From NCBI GenBank assembly GCA_029964075.1, contig CM057149.1, positions 14,336,197 through 14,400,196 on the forward strand: 64,000 nucleotides of DNA, read 5' to 3'. Positions 22,742 through 34,377 of this stretch are shown one piece after another (position 1 is the first letter of the stretch; each line of letters begins with the position of its first letter). The stretch is from Patiria pectinifera. Its lineage: Eukaryota > Echinodermata > Asteroidea > Valvatida > Asterinidae. The notes beneath the pieces are model-generated. The model ran no database searches, was not told the DNA's origin, and saw only the letters and a program-made list of their open reading frames with translations. A program made the position numbers and the translations under genes.

Positions 22742-22855
22742 CTCGTCTCGGCATTGTTTCTGGCACATTTGACAAAACCATCGCAGCTTTTGTAAACCTT
22801 TAGATTTTATCCTGTTGGCAATCGCCTTTGGGGTGAGAAAGCCCTGTTTGGGCAT
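22742..22855 (-). CDS. KIN: KIN exon 1 (start codon, first half of zinc finger)
   Basis: Encodes residues 1-38, beginning MPKQGFLTPKAIANRIK and containing the first zinc ligands C28 and C31 in WFCQMCQKQC. The ATG at 22855-22853 has A at -3 and starts where the KIN17 family starts. An in-frame ATG 30 codons upstream (22945) is also open, but its residues look unlike KIN17, so it was not chosen. The exon ends GACGAG before a gtaact donor, phase 0. Confidence 0.93.
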
Positions 22856-23009
22856 GTTTTTCGCCAACTGATTTTCTCCGACTTTCTGGACGTTGCTGTT
22901 CAGGCTGAATGCTGCATAATATGCGTAGCTTAACTTTTGACACATGGGGGCGCTGTTCTGGTTCGGTCAACAACTCGGCCCCGGCCGGGAATTGGATCCG
23001 GACACAAAG
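22856..23009 (-). promoter_or_regulatory. KIN 5' leader / proximal upstream region
   Basis: Sequence just upstream of the KIN start codon. It is GC-richer than its surroundings (cccggccggggccgag near 22978-22992) and shows no TATA box at a convincing position. No transcription start can be fixed. A 91-bp inverted-repeat insertion follows immediately upstream (23010-23100), so part of the native promoter may have been displaced. Confidence 0.35.
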
Positions 23010-23100
23010 CAACCTCGTCCCCAGTGCTTACTTTATTTCCAACCGCGTTTCTAATAGTAGTGGTGGGCGCGTACTGCTCGACACCCTGGGGACGAGGTTG
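23010..23100. mobile_element. 91-bp mini TIR element in the KIN upstream region
   Basis: Termini CAACCTCGTCCCCAG and CTGGGGACGAGGTTG, flanked by exact gacacaaag (23001-23009; 23101-23109). One of the smallest elements here. Confidence 0.75.
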
Positions 23101-23504
23101 GACACAAAGCAAATTACCGGCAAAACTTACTGATATGGGACCCCAATTTACTAATTTGAATTTAAGCTATTTTAACAAACTAACAAACTTCCTTTTTTTC
23201 TAACAATTATTTCATTCATTTATCACGGACTATACAATAATTATACACGAATAAGCACAATCTCTCTTTGAATCCTTCAGTTAGATCTTTTTCTGATATT
23301 TTCATTCAGTATGAATCTGAATTAATTAAGAACCAAATAAATCTGAAAAAAATTCTAAACAATGCGTCTTAGTTCCAACAATAAATTGTTTCAATATATA
23401 AAACAACAATATCAAACTAAGCCGAAACTGTACTGTTAATGGACCTTAACTATTTTAAGGTACAACATAATAGAAGAAAAAAATATAGCCTACATTACAG
23501 TGTT

Positions 23505-23652
23505 GGAGCAAAGGCTTTGACCCTCAAGGCCAAGGCCAAGGCCAAGGCTTTGAAACTCAAGGCCAAGGCCAAGGCCAAGGCTTTGACCTCAAGCCTCGAG
23601 GCCAAGGCCAAGGCTTAACCCTCAAGGCCAAGGCCAAGGCCAAGGCCCTGTT
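23505..23652 (+). repeat. (ggccaa)n hexamer array 1
   Basis: Runs of ccaaggccaaggcc broken by ctttgaccctcaagg. A related block lies at 24548-24722. Confidence 0.65.
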
Positions 23653-23711
23653 TTATGAAATGACCACTAATTAGAACTAATTATAGTCACATGAGTGACA
23701 CATCATCACGC

Positions 23712-24018
23712 AAGGGCGGATCCAGAACACAATTTGCGGGGGGGGGGGGGCAAAGAAATTTTGGTCCCCCCAAAAAAAGTGGGTCAAAAAATTACGGCTT
23801 GGGCTTCGGGGCCCGCTTAAAGGCACCGAAAAAATTTTGGATTTGAGATGCTCTGTGGTGCGATTTGAGGCAATTTCTGACCATTTTAACCGATGTTTTT
23901 TGAGGAAAAGATGGTGGTGTACTCATTGCCTGCCTTTATCACGACGTCACATAAAAAAATGGTTTTTTTTGGGGGGGGGGGGGCATGGCCCCTTTTGGCC
24001 CCCCCTGGATCCGCCCTT
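23712..24018. mobile_element. TIR element family Z, copy 2
   Basis: Same termini AAGGGCGGATCC and GGATCCGCCCTT and the same internal block as copy 1. Flanks share catcacg. Confidence 0.6.
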
Positions 24019-24547
24019 ATGCATCACGAATTGCTCGTTACGAAGAACAACGTTTCTTTAATTGCAATCAACATGCTCGCATAGGCCTACACCGTTTTAT
24101 GACTGCATTGTATCTATTAAAGTATAAGTTCATGTCTTCAATATGGTTTAACTAAACAAAATAATGATTTACTTCTATATTGACACACAATTCTCCCAAG
24201 TGTAACAAAAGGGGGATTCAAGAAACTGATTTGGGAAATTTTTATTTGCTGGCCCAACATGGTCAGAAATATCAGCATTATCTAAAACAGATACATGCAA
24301 ATCTTTAGCACTTATCAGGGAGACATATACAACCAATCAGATCTATTCCATAGTTATATGCAATTAAAGTGATCATCTCATTAGCCCCACAAGTGTACGG
24401 AATATTTTTGCAGCAAATCTACTACAATGGTAACAAAATGTGATGCTACAAAAGTGGAAGTGTGCCCAACACACAAATCTATAGGGTGCTTCCCTCCTCC
24501 ATGGTAATACGATTAAAATGGTAACAGCAAAATCTCGAACAGATTTA

Positions 24548-24722
24548 TCTGGAAAATGCAAAAATCTATAGGCCTTGAAGAGCCTTGACTCAAAATTGCA
24601 AGGCCCTGAACCCTCAAGGCCAAGGCCAAGGCCAAGGCTTTTGCCCTCAAGCCTAGAGGCCAAGGCCAAGGCCCTAAAATCCAGCCTTAAGGCAGCCTTA
24701 AGGCCAAGGCCCAGCATCAAGG
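24548..24722 (+). repeat. (ggccaa)n hexamer array 2
   Basis: Same hexamer with aggccttgaagagccttga and ctcaagcctagagg interruptions, about 1 kb from array 1. Confidence 0.6.
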
Positions 24723-25050
24723 CACTACATCACTGCTACATTAAGTAAAAAATATCGTCTGTCCCTCTAAATAGAAAGCTTACAGTTGAGTCTCATGACA
24801 TTAGTTTAACATTCGGGATTCAATGTGACTTTATGCGCCGTGCGACCTGTTCACGAAATAAAAACAGTATTATGAGGACCTAGTTATACGTGTTTTTTAT
24901 TTTTGTGTGAAAATAATTGAAGCTGTCGCCATACATGCTCGGTATCTTGATCTCCGCCCGGTGCATGGAAAAACATGCCCAAAAGAACAAAGGATAGAAT
25001 GTATACTTTTGAAGCGCGCGCCTTCGATAGTAGAGGGCGATAGCAACTAA

Positions 25051-25204
25051 GAGGCCTTATGCAGCAGCTATTATGGCTGTATGCGCAGGGCGTACGTGGA
25101 GAGCCGTGGACTATTGATAGACCGTCGTGGAGAAGCATGTTTTACGCCCGTTCTGCAACTTCTTCGTAATTTGGGCAACTTGAAAGGCAGATGGCTTCAC
25201 CAAG
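25051..25204 (+). CDS. Candidate first exon of an unknown plus-strand gene
   Basis: An open frame with ATG at 25081 reading MRRAYVESRGLLIDRRGEAC and continuing to GRWLHQ, ending at a strong CAAG|gtaaga donor. The stretch from about 25010 is GC-richer than its surroundings, as a first exon can be. No family is recognised and no downstream exon was identified, so this is weak. It lies about 2.2 kb from the KIN start in divergent orientation. Confidence 0.2.
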
Positions 25205-25657
25205 GTAAGAAGCAAACACTCGTTTTTGGTCTGAAAATATTCAAACTAAGGAAAAAAATATGAAAATAACGTTGTACAGCATCCAAACTTAGTTTGAATT
25301 CGGGTTCACGTGGATTTCTTATGCTTAAACCGCCATTGTTGTGTCTGCCTTGAACTGAAGTTGCAGCCAAACGCATGTCTGTATCAAAGAAAACATTTGA
25401 AACTGAAATTAGACAAATAGCCTATCTAATCATAATCATAATGATAATTACATTCTATATGAGTCAGAAACTTAATTACATCAAATTAGGACGAAGATTA
25501 CGGGCACACTCTCGCAAAATGTGGTTCGGCAGCTTTCTGTACAAAAACCTCGTTGGCTCGGGGTTTTGTGCGTGAACCTTATCAGTCAGCCGATCACGCT
25601 CAATTGACTTCGGCCAAACCGCAAGTCCCATCATAAGGAATAAGTTAACCATGTTAA

Positions 25658-26037
25658 GGCCACCTTTTTTCTTTTTTTTTATTCGGTCTCTGGTCAGACC
25701 AAAGTTCCTGAATTGACGCGGCGATGCGGCTTGTTTTTTTTTGTTTTTTGGGGTTTTTTTCTCCAAGCTTCGATTTGTACAAGGTGGGGTACTATTTTGT
25801 TTTTTGGTGTCTTCGTGTACATTGGTGTCCTCCATAATTTGCCTTGGTGCTCTCGATCATTTGCCTTGGTGCAATTTCCCATTCCTTGGTGCTCTTTGGT
25901 AAAACAAACATTGAGGAGGTGCGGCAATAGAGGGCGCTGTTGGAGCTACCGCGAAACATTTTGGAAAAAAAAGATTGACGCGCATGATTAAAATCGACGC
26001 GCGCACAGACCGGAGACCGACTTATTTTTTTGTGGCC
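25658..26037 (+). mobile_element. Harbinger-like MITE, family V copy 2
   Basis: Flanked by TAA (25655-25657; 26038-26040). Same interior as copy 1, with tttgccttggtgc units. Confidence 0.7.
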
Positions 26038-26104
26038 TAATCGTGCCATTTTTCCAAGAGTGTGTCTCTAATGGTGTATGACGTTTTCGGCGAACCGTAT
26101 TAAT

Positions 26105-26290
26105 GGACCGATCCAGTAAATCCCGCCCACTGCGCACTGGGCAAATTAACACGTGCTCCTATCCAATGCCACACTGCATTTTCCTGCCGCGCGCATCATA
26201 CGCGCGTGACTTTTGTGCGAGCACGTCGGACATATAAGTCACGGCTGTGATTGGTCAGAACACCATGGGGCGGTGCTTACTGGATCGGTC
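26105..26290. mobile_element. Short TIR element (ggaccgatccagtaa ends)
   Basis: GGACCGATCCAGTAA at the left and TTACTGGATCGGTC at the right, about 186 bp, with an interior tgattggtc and gcgcgcatcatacgcgcg hairpin. No duplication identified. Confidence 0.5.
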
Positions 26291-26299
26291 AATCATAGT

Positions 26300-27320
26300 C
26301 CACCCACACACCGTATACCTTTATTAGAAAAAACTCCGTTTATTTCGTTGCATTCCCGATGATTATTATCGTACACCACCATACATTTATCGTGAATTTC
26401 ATGTCGCGAAAAAAAAAACATGTTGTAGAACTTCAATGTCTAGAAAAAAAATGCGATCATCGCCCGTGTCGTGAAATAAATTATTCAGTACGTCTTAGTT
26501 ATCCCTAGTTCGGGCCCAGGGGCGGCGAAACCGGGGTAACACTCCACCCCCCCCCCCGATTTTCCCAAGTGCCTCTCCTGCGGACATAAATGTACCCCCC
26601 TTGAGCATGGCGGCCCCCTCGAGATAAAAACAAAACTGGCTCTAAAATTTCGGATAATTTGTTTTCCCAAAATGGTATAGCCTGAGAGTTCTGATATGAG
26701 CGGTGAATATGAAAACCCGAGCCCTTAAACCTCTACAATGGGCCTTGAAAATGGGCACATTATAAATTTCAACCGGAAATACGTCAAGCACCAAGCATTG
26801 GAATTTTCAAGTCAGAATTTCTGTCTCCCATAGATGACATCATCAGGGGACCCACTTTGTTGGGGAATGGATAGGTCGATACACAATTTGGTTGAGGACT
26901 GTGTTTACCGTGACTGTTTATTCCACAACAATATTTTAATACACATTGATTGTTTGAACTGGTTTAATACAGTGAACTGAGACAAAGAGAACTGGGTAAA
27001 CTGAAATAGACTAGAATAGAAATGGAACAGAATTGGAATTGAAACAGAATTGAAACAGAATGAGATACTGCTAGTGGAGCAGCACTTATATACTGGTGGA
27101 AACAGGAAGTCTTGAGAATAAGAAATACTTAAGAATGGGGAAACTTAGTCATATCGTGGTTTCCTTGAGTCTCAAAAAATGACTAGGAATGAGTAATATA
27201 GTTCCTTAAAACTATGATCTTGAAAGTAACTTGGTTGTACTAAGAAACTGACCAAAGACTTGTGTGTGGGCAGTGAAGGTCATTTGCTCTGTATAAAAGT
27301 AAAGGGACTACACATTGCAT
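26300..27320. other. Gene-free stretch
   Basis: No gene, RNA or clear transposon end seen. Includes a simple aacagaattg-type repeat near 27000-27060. Confidence 0.5.
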
Positions 27321-27326
27321 AGGTAC

Positions 27327-27660
27327 TGTGACCACAAATTCGCTGCCTTGTGGAGACTCACACACAATAGTGAACAAAACATTGTAAAGGTCTCCACAGG
27401 GCAATTTCTATAGATGAATAGGTCTCCACAAGGTTTTCACGAAATAGATGTATGGGTTTTACTCAAAAACTAGGAATTTCCAAGGTGTGTTTATTTGTCG
27501 CAGATGGAAGAGTTTTAGAAAAGGGATATTAATTCCAAATTTCAGCCCAGGAAACTTATTCTGGTTTAAATAAGAGCATTTTGAAAATTCACTTTTAAAA
27601 TTGAACACTTTACTACACGGGAACAAAGAAATGTCTCCACAAGGATACAAATTTTGGAAT
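27327..27660 (-). repeat. Interspersed repeat family Y, copy 2
   Basis: Near-identical reverse copy of 11670-12004, reported ORFs being the same in both. High identity implies recent spread or gene conversion. Confidence 0.6.
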
Positions 27661-27679
27661 GGGTGCATGGTACTGTGTG

Positions 27680-28850
27680 GGTGTGTGTGTATACAAGGAA
27701 AACAATGAGTGATGCATTCAAGAGAATTAATCATTAAACAGTTCAAAAGGAACATTGATAATCAAAGTGTGATAATTAACTAAAAATTCAAACGAATTGA
27801 TAATTGAGAATTGATAATCTGAAAACGCTACAACTTCGTGTAAATATCTGCTCGGTCACCATGGCGTCTGCATATTACATCCCTAATGATGAGATTATGC
27901 ATGCAGTATATTCCACCGGATACAGAACCAGAAAAAAACCAGCCCAGCCCCCCTCCCCCCCCCTTTTGATTTTACGGAGGCCAAGTGTCCGGTGAAAAAA
28001 AAACCATGTCGACATCAAGTTCAGCACGGATGTGCCCCCCCCCAAAAAAAAAGCTGGATACGCTGCTACACCAACGGAAGATGCCTTTTTTGAGCAAGTG
28101 CCCCGGTGATGCGACTGTAACCGGTCAGTCCAAAAATTCAACCCCCAAAAGTGGGTGCAGTACATTTTGTTTTCGTCCTTCACAAATTTATTTAAACAGG
28201 CAATTGTTTTCAACTCAAGTTGATCATTATGAAACTGTGCCACCCCTCTAAGTAAGTCTCGTGACCAAAAGGTAATCGCCCATCGGGATTACGTCATTAG
28301 CATTCTATTCGATTCTCATTTCTAACCCAGGCTTGCGCTGAATGCACATTATGCAAATAACGTGTTTTAGAAGATTTCCACTCAGACTCCAGCCCTATTG
28401 TTACATTCATGCCTCGCTGATCACCATGGTACAGCGACCTAGCGTGCACGGGCTTGATCTTAAGCTGTTGTTTCGGTGCTGGGCTAGGCCTTCATTACTG
28501 TCGTTGTGCACCTCACGCTCACTGCGTGCAACTCATTACACTGTTCAAAATTATCATTTTGGCTCGGTAAAAAATTGTTTATTCTAATTGAACGTGCACA
28601 TTGTGTCCAATTTATATTGTATGAACAAAGACATCGTTACCATTTATTCCAAGATCAACACCAAGAGGGGCAATGTCTTCAAGAGTAGAAAGAGGTACGT
28701 TACATGTCTCTGATTAATGTACATGCGCATAAGGTGTATAAGCTCTGGTAAAAGTAGAGAGTTGTGTCACCTGAAACAGAGAACTCCTTAAATTGCATTG
28801 GATGTTAAAAAAAAAAATGATTATTTTATTCAATGATAATGCAATGCCAA
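27680..28850. other. Gene-free stretch with a C/G-homopolymer repeat fragment
   Basis: 27930-28080 resembles 8900-9260 (ggaggccaagtgtccgg followed by cacggatgtgccccccc), an unclassified repeat. Nothing else recognised; ORFs here are short and unlike known proteins. Confidence 0.4.
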
Positions 28851-28859
28851 TAGGAATTT

Positions 28860-29460
28860 GTCACATGCAGTGACATTGTGTTCCCACGTGTGTTAATTTG
28901 CATATAGGAACTAATAAAATACGTGCAGTGACATTGCGTTCGCACGTTGAGTATAACATTTGCATAGAAATTCGTCTGAAATGTGAAGTGACATAATCGG
29001 GTACCCGGCAGAAGGGCATATGAGCGTTCTGATGCAAAAATCATTTTCAAGAAAATTGCATTGAAAGGTCCTATTGTTCCCCCGCGCGCATTTTGTATCC
29101 AATGCTCTCCCACACGTAATATAAATCGTACGAATTTGAAATTTGTCACACGTATGAATCATAAGTTTTGGAACAATACACGTTAATTTCTGACGAAAAT
29201 GTTTAAATCTCATTAAAATGGAGGCAGTTTTCTGCATATGCCCTTTTGCTGGGAACATTTTGGTCATTATGCGCTATTGCATAAGGGCATATGCATATAT
29301 ATGCCCTTCTGCCGGGCACAATTGTGTTTGAACGTGGGGAGAAAATACAATTTCGAAAGAATTCGTTAGACACGTGCAGTTACATTGTGTTCGCACGTGA
29401 GTTAATTTGCATAGGAAATTGATACGTGCACTGACATTGCGTTCGCACGTGGAACAGTTG
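28860..29460. repeat. Cluster of cgtgcagtgacattg hairpin units with inverted core
   Basis: Four copies of cgtgcagtgacattgcgttc plus gcacgt, each able to form a CGTGC/GCACG hairpin, surround an inverted pair ccggcagaagggcatatg and gcccttctgccgg (29005-29320). Likely a composite foldback repeat. Confidence 0.45.
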
Positions 29461-30009
29461 AAGGGTAGCATTCCAGTGGAAGTTTTTTTTTTTTCTCAAA
29501 TGGTTGTCCCTGACTAATTAAACTCGCTAATTTACACCAGTAGTTTCAATGATAAACCTGTGACAGTGTCTAGATCCTTCGTTGTCACATTGACTTGCAG
29601 GTCTTATGTAACTCCCTTTCTGGAGAAGGTTAAAAGACGTTCTGCACCTTAGTCTCAGAAACTAAAAAAAAAATTGAAACAATATAAAACCTAATCAACA
29701 TTCTGGGCAAAACGTTGGTGTAAGTGATGCAAACAATAAATTAGGTGTTTTTTTTGAAGGTCAAGTTGGGAGGACGGTGCAGACGCTGCAGGCGTGCATA
29801 TGCAGCATCCGCAAAGCAAAGCAGCTGCTGGATCTGTAGGAGTGTTAGGATAATGTTATAGGCATTTAAATTCGGCGATGATATTCTCATACACGTTTAG
29901 AAACCTCCGCACCGCGTTCTATCGCTTTTCCGTTCGACAATAAGGCATATTCATATGTAATGTTCGGCAAACTCGTGTTGTTGTTTTTTTACTAGACCGG
30001 AGACGGTTT

Positions 30010-30461
30010 GGTACGAAGACCAGGAAGGGACATGGGAGTTATTTGGGGTTTTTTTCTTCATAATACTATTCACGTATGTGTTATTGTCACGTACGTAACT
30101 CACGCACGTACTTGAATATTATCACGTACGTAGGTAATATTATCACGTAGGGCCCACGTGATAATAATTACGTACGTAGGGCCCACGTGATAATTATTAA
30201 GTACGTATACACAACGTATACTCGTTTAAGGATACACGTATTATCACTTGCATATGCAATACATGTACGTACGTAATATGTACTTATTTATCAGGTATGT
30301 ACGCAATAATAATACTAATATTGCGTTAGTACGTAATATTATATTATCATGTACGTATGTAATAAATTAAATGTATCACGTACGTACGTTGTAATTGTCA
30401 TGTGTATAGTAGAAGGCCCTAAATAAGAACAATATGTTCATCTCCTCTTGGTCTTCGTACC
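30010..30461. repeat. Foldback element filled with cacgtacgt units
   Basis: Ends gtacgaagaccaggaag and ctcttggtcttcgtac are inverted. The interior is an irregular array of self-complementary cacgtacgtaatat motifs. Confidence 0.55.
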
Positions 30462-30469
30462 CACGTACC

Positions 30470-31790
30470 CGCATATCCGCATATCCGCGTACCTGCGTAA
30501 TCGCGCGATTTCGTGAACCATACTTCGAAGTGATAAAATCTAGGGAACTGTTTAGCAAAGTGCAATGAACAGTGTTAGGGAAAATGAAGCAAACGAAAAT
30601 TAGGGAGCCAGCATAGCCCGCTGCGAGCATGCGCACATTGAGCCTGCACGCAGTGTGATGGGGATTTTAGAAGTTTTCTTTAAAAAAAATAATAAATAAA
30701 TAAATAAAAATAACACTAACTTTATGCAAACGAAAATCAAAATCAGTCTAATGAAAAACACTGTCCCCCTAAACTTGAAAGTACTGGTGTATTTTATTTT
30801 ATTTTCGCTATTAAGAAACTTCACTCGCAAATTTATAGTCGATTTTGTAATTGATTGAGAGTCATTTTGAGATGTTTTATCGATCAACTGGAATGCTGCC
30901 CTCTCTGCAGACACTGGCTGGTACTTTGCTCAACTCAAAACAATAATTAAATAAAGTTAGTAAAACAACTACAGAAAGTGGCAATGCATGGTGCGTTGTC
31001 CACCAACGACGATATAATTTCTTTATAATTGTATAAAATGTTTAAGAGCAAAAAGATTCATAAAATCTAGGCCATCGGCAATTGACAGTGACCATGCCTG
31101 GTGCAGTGTCACTTGTAAGGGATACCCTCTTCGGTGCGTATTAGTAGCGCCGATTTCCAAGAGGCCCCTTCCTTCAGAAGAACTTGAACATTAAAACTTA
31201 AACCATTTAACAAAAACACGGAATCATGTTACTATAGTTAAGTTTAGCCATACAGAGAAAACTGTTGGTTAATAATTAACACTAATTCCTAATGAGCTCT
31301 CTGTTAAGGTGACATATACGCTCTTATAGTAACACTAAAAGGTCAAAAAATCTGGGATTAACAGCGTCTGTAAAAGCGCCGCATTGTCTATACTTTGCTA
31401 GTCTGTGAGCAGTGAGGGCACAGTTGACAGTTGACCATATTTTAATGATCTTAGTAAAATCAAAAGTCATAACTTTGGTTAATTATACTTTGCATAAATT
31501 TATATAAAAGACATTTTTATTATGTGAAGAGCTTTTAAGCTCGGTTCATTATTAAGTATTTAAAGATAAACTTATCTGTGAGTAAAAAAATGCTTACAGA
31601 GAGAATGACTTTTGAGGAAAAAACTCAAAAGTAGATTGTATTTTGTTTCATTGTAGATGTTGCGTGTTTGATTTTTTGCCTTTGTGTGCATTGCTCTCTG
31701 TGTGGTGGTTTTTTTTTTAATGGTATCCGTCTGTTGTCTCTGACAATAGACAAAATTAAAAGTTTTTATATCAAATTAATCGTTGCGGCT
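30470..31790. other. Gene-free AT-rich stretch
   Basis: No gene or named repeat recognised. Two minus-strand ORFs near 30376-30914 have no recognisable motif. Confidence 0.5.
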
Positions 31791-31799
31791 ACGAAAATG

Positions 31800-32893
31800 T
31801 CAAATCGTTAAGCAAAATCGAAGTATATGACGAAAACTGAAAACAATATTCAAATCGGTCCAAAATAATCGTAAGCGATTTTTTTCCGAAAAACATCACT
31901 CCGCTTTCTACGTGTAGGCCTACACGCTAGGAAAATGATGAAAATAACGCGAGGAAAACATCACAGCGTTAGTGAGAGTAAAAATACCCGAAATCAGTAT
32001 TATTTTTTCTTGCCACAAAGTAAACAAAATGGGTTATGGAAATAAAAAAAATCAAAATGACGAAAATAACAAATCCGAAAATGACGAAAATAACGGCAGA
32101 AAAAATTAATCATCCGCAACGAGAGAAGTAAATACATGTACATGTACTTGCAAATTGGTGCTAATTTCTAAACTTCGATGCCTTTCAAAATTTGGCCACG
32201 GAAAAAAGACCGAAATTAAGATTTAAAACAAAGTATGAAATTATGGTCAGCAGTAAATACCGGTTCTACATTGCCTCAAAAAGTCGGAAAGCGTATATTG
32301 GCAAACGGTGGGAAAATGACGGCAGCAAAAGAAAATGAAATTGACGAAATTACGAGAAAAAAAACTATAATGAACAAAATATCTGTTTAGAAAATGACTG
32401 AATTTCAGTTATAAACAGCGGCATTTCAATAACATCAAAATTGTTGGCATTGTCGAGAAGTGCCTTCAAAAAGACCTAATCCCCCCCCCCCAAGAAAAAA
32501 AGTACGTTGTGAAAGGGTACAACTTATTGGCAACCTGCCATTATCGGTGTCGGCACATGTTCGTGTGCATTATGACAAAAAATATCATGTCTGTTTTTAA
32601 AAGTAAATAGTGGAAACATGGGTAGAATCGTTTAGTTTCTATTTGGTAACAAGTGGCCTTATTACAGGTAGGCTTAGACATAATGCTTTGGAATGTTTCA
32701 CTTCAGTAACAAATGGGCTAGGCCCAGTGTTTTCGTAACCCTGTTCACTTAGGAAAGAGTTGCACCTTTCATCAAAGAAACTCATGATCTAAAAGTTGAG
32801 ACTGCATGGATGAGCTAGGCTGCTTTGTCTGGACGAAAATCAACCCTCCAAGGCTCCAACAGCCTCATCACACTGAAACTCGAGGAACCGGAA
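31800..32893 (+). repeat. Left copy of a diverged segmental duplication
   Basis: Shares many blocks with 35300-36849, for example gcgttagtgagag, ctggatgagctaggctgc-type sequence, tggaaacatgggtagaatcg and gcttagacataat. The early part is rich in the repeated motif aatgacgaaaat. It runs into the first ncRNA exon. Confidence 0.55.
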
Positions 32894-33176
32894 GCAGGGA
32901 GGAGGACCGACAGATGAACGGATGACCTGCTTGCTGGGCTACCCATTACTGATTCTTGAGGTTAGTTTACATGTTGGCCTCCTCTTCGCGGAATCAATCA
33001 AGTCACAGAACTCATCAAAATGGGCGATCTGACTCTGTTATAATGTTCTTCCACAAACAACGAGTAGTGGGAGCGGGCTTTGATTTGTGGGGTTAATTCA
33101 GTGTTTTCTTTCCCCTTTCTAGCCCTGGCACGAATACAGCTCAATAATTCAAATGTGTTCTTTCCTATCCTTTCAG

Positions 33177-33357
33177 AAAGATGAGGACCACTGACTGATG
33201 AGGGAATTGCTTCACTGAGATTGATGAGCCTGCCTCAAGACATCGTCAGGGCTCCAACAGCCTTATCACACAGAAACTCGAGGAACCGGAAGCGGGGAGG
33301 AGGACCGACAGATGAACGGATGACCTGCTTGCTGGGCTTCCCATTACTGACTATCAG
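33177..33357 (+). other. ncRNA exon cassette, copy 2
   Basis: 181-nt repeated exon between tcctttcag and gtttgt. Contains ACCACTGACTGATGAGGG, ATTGATGAGCCTGCCTC, GGCTCCAACAGCC and GAACCGGAAGCGGGG. All three frames hold stops. Confidence 0.5.
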
Positions 33358-33571
33358 GTTTGTTTACATGTAGCCTACTTAAACAGAAACAATCAAGAAC
33401 TGATCAAAATGGGCGATCTGGCGCTCTTCTATGTTCGTCCACAAACAACCAGTTTTGGTAGCGGGGCTTTGCTTTGTGGGGTTATTCAATGTTATCTTTC
33501 CCCTTTCTAGCCCTGGCACAATTACAGCTCAATAAATCAAATGTTTTCTTTCGTCATTTGAATCCTTTCAG

Positions 33572-33752
33572 AAAAATGAGGACCACTGACTGATGAGGGA
33601 ATTGGTCTACTGGGATTGATGAGCCTGCCTCAAGACATCGTCAGGGCTCCAACAGCCTCATCAAACAGAAACACGAGGAACCGGAAGCAGGGAGGAGGAC
33701 CGACAGATGAACGGATGACCTGCTTGCTGGGCTTCCCATTCCTGATTATTAG
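33572..33752 (+). other. ncRNA exon cassette, copy 3
   Basis: 181-nt repeated exon between tcctttcag and gttagt, nearly identical to copy 2 and the same length to the base. Confidence 0.5.
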
Positions 33753-33973
33753 GTTAGTTTACATGTAGGCCTCCTCTTAACAGGAACAATCAAGTCACAG
33801 AACTAATTTAAATGGGCGATCTGACTCTGTTATTATGTTCGTCCACAAACGAGTTCTGGTAGCAGGGCTTTGCTTTGTGGGGTTAATTCAATGTTTTCTT
33901 TCCCTTTTCGAGCCCTGACACGAATACAGCTCAATAATATAAATGTTTCCTTTCGTTATTTGAATCCTTTTAG

Positions 33974-34157
33974 CAAAGTGAGGACCACTGACTGATGAGG
34001 GAATTGCTCTACTGAGATGAGGATGAGCCTGCCTCAAGACATCGTCAGGGCTCCGACAGCCTCATCAAACAGAAACCCGAGGAACCGGAAGCAGGGAGGA
34101 GGACCAACAGATGAACGGATGACCTGCTTGCTGGGCTTCCCATTACTAATTCTTAAG
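33974..34157 (+). other. ncRNA exon cassette, copy 4
   Basis: 184-nt repeated exon between ccttttag and gttagt. Small indels relative to copies 2 and 3, including an extra GAT in the ACTGAGATGAGGATGAGCC stretch. Confidence 0.5.
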
Positions 34158-34377
34158 GTTAGTTTTTAGTTACATGTACCTAAAGAATAAGCAGAAACAA
34201 GTAATCAAAATGGGTGAATTGGCGCTCTTCTATGTTCTCCCACAAATAAAGAGTGCTGTTAATGGGGCACTGCTTTGTGGGGTTAATTCGAACATTTCTC
34301 CCCCCCCCCTTGCTCTACCTTTCAGATATTTCTTAATAATTCAGATATTTTCTTTCGTCATTTGAATCTTTTTACAG

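Larger units (their letters stand above)
6886..22855 (-). other. KIN: KIN (KIN17) gene locus, 9 coding exons, 3' end beyond window
   Basis: Gene-level entry for the KIN17 homologue. KIN17 is a conserved nuclear DNA/RNA-binding protein linked in other animals to DNA replication, repair and RNA processing. The nine exons below join in frame (114, 95, 167, 185, 173, 112, 126, 100 and 101 nt) to give 391 codons; human KIN has 393 residues. Visible landmarks are the N-terminal LTPKAIANRIKSKG motif, a C2H2 finger (C28, C31, H44, H50), the winged-helix region with RRRF, VVYNEY, HMNATKWETLT and RDPETI, a charged linker with KRKSALEEI, and the C-terminal KOW-type part with VKMIDSGAKL. The final exon, expected to encode a GPxKGR...YEDI-like tail of about 20 residues, was not found between 1 and 6885. 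Introns are 0.9-3.3 kb and filled with MITEs and SINEs. Confidence 0.93.
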
